DNA of 64,000 nt from positions 5,647,472 to 5,711,471 of the forward strand of contig NZ_PTJS01000001.1 in the NCBI RefSeq assembly GCF_002941025.1. Direction: 5' to 3'. This stretch comes from Streptomyces sp. QL37 (GTDB lineage: Bacteria; Actinomycetota; Actinomycetes; Streptomycetales; Streptomycetaceae). Made by a program: the position numbers and the translations under genes. Within the stretch, counting starts at the first letter, position 1. Each line of letters opens with the position of its first letter. The notes below the pieces were generated by a model, which saw only the letters and a list, made by a program, of their open reading frames with translations, was not told the DNA's origin and did not search any database. Positions 48,554 to 59,580 of this stretch are shown piece by piece.

Positions 48554-49704
48554 CGGGAGTCCTCGCTGGTCTTCGGCTCGGGCCGGTCCTCGGTCCGCGC
48601 GGGCGCGGGTCCGGCGGGCGATGCGGCGGCGTACGGGTTCTGTCCCGGCGGCGGCGGGGCGTACCAGCCCTGCTGCGGGGCCTCCGGCGGGGGCACGGGC
48701 GCGTAACCGGGCTGCCCGTGGCCCTGGGGCCCGGGACCGGCCTGCCCGTAGCCGGGCGGCGGCAGCTGGAGCCCCTCCTTGGCGTCGGCCGTCGAGCGGT
48801 AGTCCACGGCGCCCTGCGTCATCCGCATGTACGCCTCCTCCAGCGACGCCTGGTGCGGCGAGAGCTCCCACAGCCGGACGTCCGACGCATGGGCCAGATC
48901 GCTGATCCGGGGGAGCGGCAGCCCGGTGACGCGCAGGGCGCCGTCCGGCTCGTGCATGACCCCTGCGCCCGCCTCCGTCAGCGAGGCCGTCAGCTTCTCC
49001 CGCTCCTCCGGCCGGTCCGCCGGAATCCGCACCCGGGCGAAGTCCGCCGAGTTGGCGGAGATGAACTCCTTGATGCTCATGTCGGAGAGCAGCTGCCCGC
49101 GCCCGATCACGATCAGATGATCGGCGGTGAGCGCCATCTCGCTCATCAGGTGGCTGGAGACGAAGACCGTGCGGCCCTCGGAGGCGAGCTGCTTCATCAG
49201 GTTGCGGACCCAGAGGATGCCCTCGGGATCGAGACCGTTGACCGGCTCGTCGAAGAGCAGCACCTGCGGGTCGCCGAGCAGCGCCGCGGCGATCCCGAGC
49301 CGCTGGCCCATCCCCAGGGAGTAGCCCTTGGAGCGCTTCTTCGCGACGTCCTGGAGACCGACGACGCCGAGGACCTCGTCCACCCGGGCCGCCGGGATGC
49401 CCGCGAGCTGGGCCAGGCACAGCAGGTGGTTACGGGCGCTGCGACCGCCGTGCACGGCCTTGGCGTCGAGCAGCGCCCCGACCTGGCGCGGGGCGTTGGG
49501 AAGGCTGCGGAAGGCGTGGCCGCCGATCGTCACATGCCCGGACGTCGGCCGGTCCAGGCCGAGCATCATGCGCATGGTGGTGGACTTGCCCGACCCGTTG
49601 GGACCGAGAAACCCCGTGACGGCCCCCGGCCGCACCTGGAAGGAAAGGTTGTGCACGGCCGTCTTCGCGCCGTAGCGCTTCGTCAGGCCGACTGCCTCGA
49701 TCAT
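48550..49704 (-). CDS. ABC transporter ATP-binding protein (transporter 1)
   Basis: 384 residues. The ATPase core (1-~300) has Walker A GFLGPNGSGKSTT, signature YSLGMGQRLGIA and Walker B VLLFDEPVNGLDPEG. An unusual 80-residue Pro/Gly/Gln-rich tail follows, resembling the N-terminus of its permease partner. The core is very similar to the ATPase at 50613-51620, implying tandem duplication. Confidence 0.93.
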   Translation of the reverse strand: MIEAVGLTKRYGAKTAVHNLSFQVRPGAVTGFLGPNGSGKSTTMRMMLGLDRPTSGHVTIGGHAFRSLPNAPRQVGALLDAKAVHGGRSARNHLLCLAQLAGIPAARVDEVLGVVGLQDVAKKRSKGYSLGMGQRLGIAAALLGDPQVLLFDEPVNGLDPEGILWVRNLMKQLASEGRTVFVSSHLMSEMALTADHLIVIGRGQLLSDMSIKEFISANSADFARVRIPADRPEEREKLTASLTEAGAGVMHEPDGALRVTGLPLPRISDLAHASDVRLWELSPHQASLEEAYMRMTQGAVDYRSTADAKEGLQLPPPGYGQAGPGPQGHGQPGYAPVPPPEAPQQGWYAPPPPGQNPYAAASPAGPAPARTEDRPEPKTSEDSR

Positions 49705-49827
49705 TCTCCAGCCCCATCGACTTATCTGTCGTCGGGGCCCAGGCCCGCGGCCGCGCGCCCCCGTAAGAGTTAGGAGGATAACCAGCCGCCGGCGGTTCCG
49801 GCCAAGCCGTACGGGGAGCGACGGCTG

Positions 49828-50616
49828 CTACGCGTCCCGCTTCCTCAGCACCAGGTAGCCGCCGATCAGCGCCGCCACCACCCACAGCGCCATGATCCCC
49901 AGCCCGGCCCACGGCCCGTACGGCGCCGGGTCGCTGTTCATGGCGTCCGGGACCACCTGCATGATCTTGGAGCCGGCCTGGTCGGGGAAGTAGCGGGCCA
50001 CACTCTTGGCGCCGGGGACCGCGGACAGGATCTGCGAGACGAGGAAGAAGAACGGCATCAGGATGCCGAGCGACAGCATGGAACTGCGCAGCATCGTGGC
50101 CACGCCCATCGAGAAGATCGCGATGAGGCCCATGTAGATGCCGCCGCCGAAGACCGCGCGCAGGACGTTCTCCGCGCCGATGTCGGTGCCGCGGTCGCCG
50201 AGCATGGCCTGGCTGAGGAAGAAGGTCACGAAGCTCGTGGCGAGGCCGACCACCAGCGCCAGGGCGCCCGCCACCGCGATCTTGCAGAAGAGGAACGACC
50301 CGCGCTGCGGCACGGCCGAGAGCGAGGTCCGGATCATGCCGGAGCTGTACTCCGTACCCACCACCAGGACGCCGAAGACGACCATCGCCAGCTGCCCCAG
50401 GACCGTTCCGGAGAAACTCACGAACGTCGGGTCGAAGGTCGCCTGCTCGGCGGCGGAGAGATCGTCGAACTGGCTGTTCAGCAGGGCGCTCAGGGCCGCG
50501 CCCATGGCGACCGTGACCACGAACGCGGAGATCAGCGTCCAGGTGGTCGACGAGACCGTACGGATCTTGGTCCACTCGGAATTCAGGACCGCGGGTACCG
50601 ATGCCATCGCCGTCAC
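49828..50616 (-). CDS. ABC-2 type permease (transporter 2)
   Basis: 262 residues with six transmembrane helices. The entry motif is SEWTKIRTVSSTTWTL and the loop is GTEYSSGMIRTSLSAVP. GTG at 50616 forms a GTGA overlap with the ATPase stop and is chosen over the ATG three codons later. It lacks the Pro-rich N-terminus of its paralogue. Confidence 0.9.
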   Translation of the reverse strand: MTAMASVPAVLNSEWTKIRTVSSTTWTLISAFVVTVAMGAALSALLNSQFDDLSAAEQATFDPTFVSFSGTVLGQLAMVVFGVLVVGTEYSSGMIRTSLSAVPQRGSFLFCKIAVAGALALVVGLATSFVTFFLSQAMLGDRGTDIGAENVLRAVFGGGIYMGLIAIFSMGVATMLRSSMLSLGILMPFFFLVSQILSAVPGAKSVARYFPDQAGSKIMQVVPDAMNSDPAPYGPWAGLGIMALWVVAALIGGYLVLRKRDA

Positions 50617-51620
50617 ACCCCCTTCGTGGCGTCGCCGGTGACGCCGCCGGCCTGCTGCTGGTTCCACTGTTCGCCCCAGTGCGGGCCCACCGGCGGTGGC
50701 TGCGCACCGTCGCGTTCGGAGTGGGCGTGGTATTCCACGGAGCCCGCGGTCATCTGCATGAAGGCCTCCTCCAGGGAGGCCCGCTGGGCGCTGAGCTCGT
50801 GCAGCACGATCCCGTGCCGGCCGGCGAGCTCACCCAGCCGCTCCGGGGCCTCGCCGTCGATCTCCAGCGTGCCGTTGCCCGACTCGACCGCGACGACGCC
50901 CTCCGCGTGCAGCAGGTCGCGGAGGCGCTCCTGCTCCGGGGAGCGCATCCGCACGAAACTGCGGGAGTTCTCCTGGATGAAGTCCGCCATCGACGTGTCA
51001 GCGAGCAGCTTGCCCTGCCCGATGACGATCAGATGATCGGCCGTCAGTGCCATTTCACTCATCAGGTGCGAGGAGACGAAGATCGTCCGGCCTTCCGACG
51101 CGAGGGTCTTCATCAGATTCCTGATCCAGTGAATTCCCTCCGGGTCCAGACCGTTGACGGGTTCGTCGAACATCAGGATCTCGGGGTCGCCGAGCAGCGC
51201 CGCCGCGATTCCCAGCCGCTGGCCCATGCCGAGGGAGAACCCCTTGGACTTCTTCTTCGCGACCGCGGTCAGACCGACCGTGTCCAGCACGTGCGACACC
51301 CGGCTCGCCGGGATGCGGTTGCTCTGGGCCAGACACAGGAGGTTGTTGTACGCGCTGCGCCCGCCGTGCATCGACTTGGCGTCCAGCAGCGCCCCGATGT
51401 GCTTGAGCGGCTCCTGGAGCTCGCGGTAGTGCCGGCCGTCGATCCGCACCGTGCCGCTGGTCGGGTTGTCGAGGTCGAGCATCATCCGCATGGTCGTGGA
51501 CTTGCCCGCCCCGTTCGGGCCGAGGAAACCCGTCACCATGCCCGGCTTGACCCGGCATGACAGATGGTCGACGGCAACCTTGTTGCCGAAGCGTTTGGTG
51601 AGGCCGTCGAGCTCGATCAT
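50613..51620 (-). CDS. ABC transporter ATP-binding protein (transporter 2)
   Basis: 335 residues. Walker A is GFLGPNGAGKSTT, the signature is FSLGMGQRLGIA, and Walker B is ILMFDEPVNGLDPEG. The core is near-identical in layout to transporter 1, with a shorter tail ending GVTGDATKGV. It is coupled to its permease. Bacitracin- or lantibiotic-type ABC-2 systems share this arrangement, but the substrate is not known. Confidence 0.92.
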   Translation of the reverse strand: MIELDGLTKRFGNKVAVDHLSCRVKPGMVTGFLGPNGAGKSTTMRMMLDLDNPTSGTVRIDGRHYRELQEPLKHIGALLDAKSMHGGRSAYNNLLCLAQSNRIPASRVSHVLDTVGLTAVAKKKSKGFSLGMGQRLGIAAALLGDPEILMFDEPVNGLDPEGIHWIRNLMKTLASEGRTIFVSSHLMSEMALTADHLIVIGQGKLLADTSMADFIQENSRSFVRMRSPEQERLRDLLHAEGVVAVESGNGTLEIDGEAPERLGELAGRHGIVLHELSAQRASLEEAFMQMTAGSVEYHAHSERDGAQPPPVGPHWGEQWNQQQAGGVTGDATKGV

Positions 51621-51709
51621 GCGCTCACGCTAGAACGGCCGCGCGCCCGGCGCCACCACAAAGGCGGAACCGGGCGCGCATGGGGTACAGCTGATGTACG
51701 TGTCCCCGC

Positions 51710-52648
51710 TCAGCGGGTCTGCTGGGCCGGGACCCCACGGGTGGCGGAATCGTCCTCCGCCGGGGAGCCGGCGGCGGCCACCGCGGCACCCGTCAGCGTC
51801 GCCAGCATCTCGCGGACGTTGGTCAGCTGGGCGTTGATCGAGTCGCGGCGGTTGGTGAGCGCGGCCAGCTCGCGCTCCGATTCGCTGCGGATCCGGTCGG
51901 CCTTGGCGTTCGCGTCCGCCACGATGTCCTCGGCCTGACGCTGAGCCGTCTCCACCGTCTGACGGGCACGGCGCTCGGCGTCCGTACGGAGCTTCTCGGC
52001 CTCCAGGCGGAGCTGCTCCGCGCGGTGCTCGATCTCCGCGAGGCGCTTCTCGGCCTTCGCCTGACGGGACGCGAGGTCGCGCTCCGACTGCTCACGCCGC
52101 TTGGCGAGGTTCGTCTCGAAGTCCGCGGCGGCCTGGGCGGCCTTGGCGCGGGTCTCCTCGAAGAGGGCGTCCGCCTCCTCGCGCTTCTGCTGGGCGTCCT
52201 TCTGGGCGTCGGTGCGGAGCGTGCTCGCTTCGCCCTTGGCCTTCTCGACGATACGAACGCCCTCGTCCTCGGCCTTCGCCTTGCGCTCCGCGGCGAACGT
52301 CTCCGCGTCGTTGCGCACCTGCTGGGCGGCCGACTCGGCCAGCTCGCGGTGCTGCTCGGCCGCGCGGCGGGCCTCCTCACGCAGGTCCTTCGCCTCCTCC
52401 TCTGCGAGACGGAGGATCTTCTCCACGCGGGCACCGAGACCGGCGTACGACGGCTCGGCGTCGTTGACCTGGGCCTGGGCGTTCTGCGTTTCGAGGTGGA
52501 GTTCCTCGATGCGCTTTTCCAGAGAGGTGATCCGGGCGAGAGCGCTGTCACGGTCGGCGACGATTTTGGTAATGCGGTCGTCCACCTGACCGCGGTCGTA
52601 TCCACGTCGCACGAGCTCGAAGCCGAAGGGGGAGGAAGGGTCGCTCAT
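51710..52648 (-). CDS. filP: coiled-coil cytoskeletal protein FilP
   Basis: 312 residues, almost entirely a charged coiled coil rich in Ala, Glu, Arg and Gln. It has the DivIVA-like N-terminus (SDPSSPFGFELVRRGYDRGQ) and a ~40-residue non-coiled C-terminus. FilP forms intermediate-filament-like networks at growing hyphal tips and works with DivIVA and Scy (known from S. coelicolor). The adjacent scy gene on the same strand confirms the assignment. Confidence 0.93.
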   Translation of the reverse strand: MSDPSSPFGFELVRRGYDRGQVDDRITKIVADRDSALARITSLEKRIEELHLETQNAQAQVNDAEPSYAGLGARVEKILRLAEEEAKDLREEARRAAEQHRELAESAAQQVRNDAETFAAERKAKAEDEGVRIVEKAKGEASTLRTDAQKDAQQKREEADALFEETRAKAAQAAADFETNLAKRREQSERDLASRQAKAEKRLAEIEHRAEQLRLEAEKLRTDAERRARQTVETAQRQAEDIVADANAKADRIRSESERELAALTNRRDSINAQLTNVREMLATLTGAAVAAAGSPAEDDSATRGVPAQQTR

Positions 52649-52823
52649 GGGGTTCCTGTCGAATGAGACCGGTGAGGTGTTAGAGGGAATCCTAGGGGCC
52701 AGAACGGCGTGTCAACGTGAAGATGCCGCTTTGATATGGAGAATGACACCCCTTTTGAGTGGCTGACCCCCGGAGGGCTTGCGACCCGAAGGTTTGAATG
52801 TTCATGGCGAAGTGCGTGTACGG

Positions 52824-55800
52824 CTACCCGTCCGACGTCTTGCCGCCGGACCGGTTGCCCGCCGCCGCCCCGGCCTTGACGCCTCCGGCACCGCCACCCG
52901 AGGCCTTGCCCGTTCCGCCCGGAGCCTCGAAAGACTCCAACGCCTCGAGGACGTCCTGGACACGGGAGATCTCCGTATTGATGTCCTCGCGCCTGCGGAC
53001 CAGCAGGTCCAGCTCCCGGCGGCCCTCGTCGACCATCTGCTCCGCCTCCGCCTCGGCGTCGGCGCGCAGTTTCTCCGCCACCCGGGTCAGCTCGGCCTTC
53101 TTCGTCTCGGCCTCCTTGAGGAGCGACTCGGCGCGCTTCACGGCGGCGATACGGACCTTGCTCGCCTCCGAATTCGCGTCCGCCAGCAGCTCCTTGGCCG
53201 TGGCCTCGGCCTCGGCGCGCTGTTCCGTCGCGGCCTTCATCAGCTTGTCGACGCGCTCCCCCGCGGTCTTCATCTGCTCGGAGGTCTCACGCCGGGCGCG
53301 CTCGTGCAGCTCCTCGATCTCGCTCTCGATCCGGGCCCTGAGCTCCTCCGCCCGCTCCCGGGTGGCGGTGGCGTCCCGGCGGGCGCCGACGAGCAGCTCG
53401 TCCGCGTCGGTACGGGCCCTCTCCACCAGGGTGTTGCCCTCGACCGTCGCCTCCGAGGTGATCCGCACCGCCTCGTTGCGCGCGGCGCCCACCATGCTGT
53501 CGGCCTGCTGCTCGGCCTCGGTGGCGGCGCGCAGCGCCTCCTCCTGGGCCTTCGCCACGAGCTGGTCGGCCTGTTCGGCGGCGTCGGCACGGCGCTTCGC
53601 CGCGGCCTCGCGCGCCTCGTCCAGCAGCCGGTCCGCCTCCTGGCGGGCCTCCGCGCGCAGCTGCTCCGCCGCGGACTCGGCGTCGGCGCGAAGCCGCTCC
53701 GCCTCCTCGCGGGTGCGGGCCGCGTGCTCCTGGGCCGAACCGACGGTCTGCGCGGCCTCGGCACGCAGCCGCTCGGCCTCGTCGGTCGCCTCTCCGACGA
53801 AGCGCTCCGACTGCTCGGTCGCCTCGGCGCGGATCCGCTCGCTCTCGGTGGTCGCCTCGGCCATGAGCCGGTCGGCCTGAGCCGCCGCCTCGGAGCGGAT
53901 CCGGTTGGCGTCCTCACGGGCCTCGCCGCGGGCTCGCGAGGCGTCCTGCTCCGCCGACGCCAGGGCGTCGGACGCCTCCGTACGCATCCGCTGGCTGTAC
54001 TCCGAGGTGTCCGAGCGCAGCTTCTCCGACTCGGCGATGGCCTCCGAGACGGTCCGCTCGGCCAGGGCCTTGGCGGCGTCCGCCTCCTCGTGCGCGACCT
54101 GACGGACGCGGTTGGCGTCCTCGGCGGCCCGCTCGCGCTCGGCGTAGGCGTCGGACCTGACCCGGTCCGCCTCCTCCTGCGCCTCGGTCTTCGTCCGCTC
54201 CGCCGAGTGCTCCGCGGCGGAACGCAGCCCCGCGATCTCCTCCTCGGCCTGCTCCTGCAGCCCGGCGACGGAGTCCCGCACCTGCTGGGCGGTCTGCTCC
54301 GCGGCCGAGACCAGCTCGGAGGCCCGGCTCTCCGCCTCCTCGACCAGCCGCTGTGCTTCGGCCTGGGCCTCCTCGACCCGCTTGCGGGCGGAGGCGAGGA
54401 GCTCCTCGCTCTGCTCGCGGGCGCGCTCGCGCTCCTGCTCCGCCTCCGCACGCGCCGAGCCGAGTGCCTCCTCGGCGGCACGGCGGCGGCGGTTGGCCTC
54501 CTCCTGGGCGGCGGCCAGGGCCTCGGCCGCCTCCGCGCCGACCCGCTCGGCGGCGGCCGCCGCCTCGGAGCGGACCCGGTCGGCGCTCTCCTGAGCCTCG
54601 GTCTTCAGCCGCTCCGCCTCGGCCGCGGCCTCGCTGCGCAGCCGTACGGCCACGGACTCGCCCTCGGCGCGGGACTGCGCGGCGTCCGCGGCGGCCTCGG
54701 TGCGGAGGCTCTCGGCCTCCGTCGTGGCCTGCTCCTGGAGCGCACGGATCCGCTCGGCGGCCTCCGCGCGCAGCCGCTCGGACTCCTCGCTCGTCTCGCG
54801 GCGGATCCGCTCCGCCTCCGTACGCGCCTCTCCGAGCGCCTCCTCCGCGGCGGCGACCCGGGACTCGGCCTCGGTGTGCAGCCGGGTCAGCTCGTCGGCA
54901 GCCTCGGTCCTACGGGCCTCTATGGCCTGCTCGGTCTCCTCGCGCAGCGCCTCGGCCGCGGCCTCCGCCGCGGTGGTCAGGGCGGCGGCCTGTTCCTCCG
55001 CCTCGGCGCGCACCTTCTCCGCCTCGGCGCGGCTGCGTTCCAGCGCTTCCTCGGCCTGCTTGCGCAGGGTGGCGGCGCGCTCGGCGGCCTCGGTCCTGAC
55101 GCGCTCGCTCTCGGCGCCGGCGGAGGTCCGCAGCTCCTCGGCGTCGGCCTTCGCCTTGGTGAGCAGCTCCTCGGCGGTGCGGGCACCCTCCTCGAGCTGC
55201 TGGACCGCCTCCCGGCGGGCCTCGCCACGGATCCGCTCACCCTCGGCCACGGCCTCGGAGCGCAGCTGCTCGGCCTCGCCGCGGAGCCGGCGCGCCTCCT
55301 CCTGCAGCTCGACGGTCTTGGCGCGGTACTCCTTGGTGTCGTCCTTGGCCGCGCCCTTGAGCTGGTCGGCCTGCTCGGCGGCCTCGCCGCGCAGCCGGTC
55401 CGCCTCGGCCTCGGCCTCCCGGCGGATCCGGTCGGCCTCCTCACCGGCGGCCCTGGTGGTCGACCTGGCGTCGTCGGACGCCTTGGTCAGGACCTCCTCG
55501 GCGCTCCGGGCGGCCTTCGCGAGCTGGGCCGCGGCGTCCTCGGCGGCCAGGGTGCGGGCCTTCTCGGCCGCCTCCGCGACGACCCGCTCGGCCTCCGCCC
55601 GGGCGTCGACGAGCGCCTGCTCGGCCTCTTCCTTGAGCGTCTCGGCCTGCTTGGTGGCCTCGCCGACCAGACGGGCGATCTCGGACTTGGCCGTACGGGT
55701 GCGCTGCTCGTTCTGCGACTCGGCGCCGGCCAGCCGCTTGACCGCGGCCTCCTTGGCCTCGGCGAGGACCTTCTCCGCCTCCAGCCGGGCCTCGCGCAGC

Positions 55801-56618
55801 CGGGTCTCGGCCTCCTGCATGCGCTGCTCGGCGGCGCGGTTCAGCTCCGCGGTCTGCTGCCGGGTCTGCTCGGTCTCGGCGGTGGCCGTCGAGCGCAGCC
55901 GCTCGGCGTGACCGGTCGCCTCCTGGGCCTGCGTGGAGGCGGCGTCGAGCAGCCGCTCGGCGTCCCTGCGGGCCCGCAGCAGCGTGGCCTCGGCCTCGGC
56001 ACGGGCCGACTCCGCCTCGGAGTTGACGCGCCGACGGGTCTCGTCCGCGAGCCGGGCGGCCTCGGCGCGGGCAGCGGCCAGCGACTGCTCGGCCTCCGTG
56101 CGCGACTCGTCCAGGAGACGCCGGGCCTGGGACTCGGTCCTGGCCCGCAACTGCTCGGCCCAGGCGACGTTCTCGTTGACGTGGGACTCGACCGTCTGCC
56201 GGCGCTCCGCCAGCTCCTGGTCGAGCCTCTGACGCCGCTGCACGGCCTCGGCGTGCAACTCGGCCTGCAGCCGGGCCTGGTGCTCCGCGTGCTCCTGCAG
56301 GATCCGCTGCGTCTGCGCCCTGGCCTCGCGCAGCTCGCGCTCGGCGTCGGTCCGCAGCTGGTCGGCCTGGATCTGGGCGTTACGCAGCATCTGCTCGGCC
56401 TGGTAGCCGATGTCCGCGCTGTCGTGTGCGGGACGGGTCGCGAGATTGCGCCGCGCCTCGTGCAGCTTGGCGCGCAAGACCTCGACCTGGTAACCGAGGT
56501 CCTCGGCGTGCTGGACGGCCTTCTCCCGGTCGGTCTTCAGCCGGTCCATCTCGGCTTCGAACCGCGAGAGATGGTCGTCGTCAGCCCGGTGGCTCTGCTG
56601 GCCTTCGTAGCCCCGCAC
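52824..56618 (-). CDS. scy: polarity scaffold protein Scy
   Basis: A 1264-residue giant coiled coil. The N-terminal helical part (SRFEAEMDRLKTDREKAVQ) is followed by long Ala/Glu/Arg heptad-like repeats such as EAERLRAEA. The final ~40 residues are a Gly/Pro/Ala-rich, non-coiled tail. Scy organises the polarisome that sets tip number and apical growth, binding DivIVA and FilP (established in S. coelicolor, where it is slightly longer). GTG start at 56618. The skewed Glu/Ala/Arg codon content makes long open frames on the opposite strand that are not genes. Confidence 0.94.
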   Translation of the reverse strand: MRGYEGQQSHRADDDHLSRFEAEMDRLKTDREKAVQHAEDLGYQVEVLRAKLHEARRNLATRPAHDSADIGYQAEQMLRNAQIQADQLRTDAERELREARAQTQRILQEHAEHQARLQAELHAEAVQRRQRLDQELAERRQTVESHVNENVAWAEQLRARTESQARRLLDESRTEAEQSLAAARAEAARLADETRRRVNSEAESARAEAEATLLRARRDAERLLDAASTQAQEATGHAERLRSTATAETEQTRQQTAELNRAAEQRMQEAETRLREARLEAEKVLAEAKEAAVKRLAGAESQNEQRTRTAKSEIARLVGEATKQAETLKEEAEQALVDARAEAERVVAEAAEKARTLAAEDAAAQLAKAARSAEEVLTKASDDARSTTRAAGEEADRIRREAEAEADRLRGEAAEQADQLKGAAKDDTKEYRAKTVELQEEARRLRGEAEQLRSEAVAEGERIRGEARREAVQQLEEGARTAEELLTKAKADAEELRTSAGAESERVRTEAAERAATLRKQAEEALERSRAEAEKVRAEAEEQAAALTTAAEAAAEALREETEQAIEARRTEAADELTRLHTEAESRVAAAEEALGEARTEAERIRRETSEESERLRAEAAERIRALQEQATTEAESLRTEAAADAAQSRAEGESVAVRLRSEAAAEAERLKTEAQESADRVRSEAAAAAERVGAEAAEALAAAQEEANRRRRAAEEALGSARAEAEQERERAREQSEELLASARKRVEEAQAEAQRLVEEAESRASELVSAAEQTAQQVRDSVAGLQEQAEEEIAGLRSAAEHSAERTKTEAQEEADRVRSDAYAERERAAEDANRVRQVAHEEADAAKALAERTVSEAIAESEKLRSDTSEYSQRMRTEASDALASAEQDASRARGEAREDANRIRSEAAAQADRLMAEATTESERIRAEATEQSERFVGEATDEAERLRAEAAQTVGSAQEHAARTREEAERLRADAESAAEQLRAEARQEADRLLDEAREAAAKRRADAAEQADQLVAKAQEEALRAATEAEQQADSMVGAARNEAVRITSEATVEGNTLVERARTDADELLVGARRDATATRERAEELRARIESEIEELHERARRETSEQMKTAGERVDKLMKAATEQRAEAEATAKELLADANSEASKVRIAAVKRAESLLKEAETKKAELTRVAEKLRADAEAEAEQMVDEGRRELDLLVRRREDINTEISRVQDVLEALESFEAPGGTGKASGGGAGGVKAGAAAGNRSGGKTSDG

Positions 56619-56822
56619 TGCGCGGTCCCATCCTTCCCCGAGCTCTCAACTCTGTTCGAGCGGGGGAGACCCCAACCCTGGTCGCAATTCTCCGTGCGGG
56701 AACCGCTCGCCGGCGAGCGGTCCCCCGGGGAATGGTGACAGATCAACGGCGAGGACGCGGCACGGCCCCGACCCGGCCCCGGCCCGGAACCGCCCACTCT
56801 ACCGGGCCGGGTATCGGTCGGG

Positions 56823-57251
56823 TCAGTGCTCGGTCGCCGAGGTGACCAGTTCGGTCAGCACACCGTGGCAGTCCTTGGGGTGCAGGAAGGTGATCCGGGA
56901 GCCCATCGACCCGGTCCTGGGCTCGTCGTACAGCACCCGCACGCCCTTCCCGCGGATGTCGGCGGCGTCGCCGTCGACGTCGGCGGTCCCGAACGCGATG
57001 TGGTGCACGCCCTCACCGTTCTTTTCCAGCCACTTGCCGACGGCGGAGTCCTGACGGGTCGGTTCCAGGAGCTGGAGGTACGAAGCCCCGCCGTCCGAGG
57101 TGTCGTTGATCTTCAGCATGGCCTCCCGCACACCCTGCTCCTCGTTGATCTCCGAGTGGTACACCTCGAAGCCGTACGTCGCGCGGTAGAACTCCACCGT
57201 CTTGTCGAGGTCGAAACAAGCGATTCCGATGTGGTCGATTCGCGTCAGCAT
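56823..57251 (-). CDS. mce: methylmalonyl-CoA epimerase
   Basis: A 142-residue VOC/glyoxalase fold with paired beta-alpha-beta3 modules. The metal-binding His is in RIDHIGIACFDLD, a Glu/His is in EGVHHIAFG, and the C-terminal Glu is in DCHGVLTELV. It interconverts (R)- and (S)-methylmalonyl-CoA between propionyl-CoA carboxylation or ethylmalonyl-CoA metabolism and the B12-dependent mutase. It diverges from the thiolase gene, and meaB is two genes away. Confidence 0.95.
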   Translation of the reverse strand: MLTRIDHIGIACFDLDKTVEFYRATYGFEVYHSEINEEQGVREAMLKINDTSDGGASYLQLLEPTRQDSAVGKWLEKNGEGVHHIAFGTADVDGDAADIRGKGVRVLYDEPRTGSMGSRITFLHPKDCHGVLTELVTSATEH

Positions 57252-57386
57252 GGAACCAGTGCAGCGCTCCGGCGATGGTTACGCAACGTGCGCGCGATCA
57301 CACCGACAGCCGGATGACGGGCGCCGTACCGCTCAGTACATTCGGGTAAACCCTCGTTCACAACCGATCCCAAGGGGCTGCGCCTC

Positions 57387-58589
<1,203 letters not shown>

Positions 58590-58617
58590 TCCGGACGAGC
58601 GAGCGAGGAGGCCGAGT

Positions 58618-59580
58618 GTGAAGGTGGACATCCCCACCCTGGTCGAGCAGGCGCGTGAGGGCAGGCCGCGTGCGGTGGCCCGGCTCATCTCCCTGGTGGA
58701 GGGTGCCTCGCCGCAGCTGCGTGAGGTGATGGCCGCCCTGGCACCGCTGGCCGGCCACGCCTACGTCGTCGGCCTGACCGGATCGCCGGGTGTCGGCAAG
58801 TCCACCTCCACCTCGGCGCTGGTCTCCGCCTACCGGAAGGCCGGCAAGAGGGTCGGCGTCCTGGCCGTCGACCCGTCGTCGCCGTTCTCCGGCGGCGCGC
58901 TCCTCGGTGACCGGGTCCGGATGTCGGAGCACGCCTCCGACCCCGGCGTCTACATCCGCTCGATGGCCACCCGGGGGCACCTGGGCGGCCTCGCCTGGTC
59001 GGCGCCCCAGGCGATCCGGGTGCTGGACGCGGCGGGCTGCGACGTGATCCTCGTGGAGACGGTGGGGGTGGGCCAGTCGGAGGTGGAGATCGCCTCCCAG
59101 GCCGACACCTCCGTCGTCCTCCTCGCCCCGGGCATGGGCGACGGCATCCAGGCGGCCAAGGCCGGAATCCTGGAGATCGGCGACGTGTACGTGGTCAACA
59201 AGGCCGACCGGGACGGCGCGGACGCCACCGCCCGCGAGCTCAACCACATGCTGGGCCTGGGCGAGTCCCGGGGGCCCGGCGACTGGCGGCCCCCGATCGT
59301 GAAGACGGTCGCCGCCCGGGGCGAGGGACTCGACGAGGTGGTCGAGGCCCTCGAGAAGCACCGGGCGTGGATGGAGGAGCACGGCGTCCTGGCCGAGCGG
59401 CGCACGGCGCGTGCCGCCCGCGAGGTCGAGACGATCGCGGTCACCGCGCTCCGTGAGCGGATCGCGGATCTGCACGGCGACCGCCGGCTGGACGCCCTCG
59501 CGGAACGGATCGTGGCCGGAGGCCTCGACCCGTACGCGGCGGCGGACGAGCTGGTCGCGGGACTCACCGGCGGCAACTGA
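58618..59580 (+). CDS. meaB: MeaB, GTPase chaperone of methylmalonyl-CoA mutase
   Basis: 320 residues of the SIMIBI G3E-type ArgK/MeaB family. The P-loop is TGSPGVGKST (54-63), with Mg/Walker B elements at AVDPSSPFSGGALLGDR and VETVGVGQSE, and the base-recognition motif NKAD. It protects and reloads the B12 cofactor of methylmalonyl-CoA mutase. GTG start with GAGGAGG upstream. The mutase genes are not in this window. Confidence 0.95.
   Translation: MKVDIPTLVEQAREGRPRAVARLISLVEGASPQLREVMAALAPLAGHAYVVGLTGSPGVGKSTSTSALVSAYRKAGKRVGVLAVDPSSPFSGGALLGDRVRMSEHASDPGVYIRSMATRGHLGGLAWSAPQAIRVLDAAGCDVILVETVGVGQSEVEIASQADTSVVLLAPGMGDGIQAAKAGILEIGDVYVVNKADRDGADATARELNHMLGLGESRGPGDWRPPIVKTVAARGEGLDEVVEALEKHRAWMEEHGVLAERRTARAAREVETIAVTALRERIADLHGDRRLDALAERIVAGGLDPYAAADELVAGLTGGN

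Noticed and set aside
52779..56738. Plus-strand open frame of 1319 codons opposite scy
   Set aside because: Leu/Gly/Arg-rich product with no domain, caused by the repetitive Glu/Ala/Arg codons of scy on the other strand. No ribosome site.
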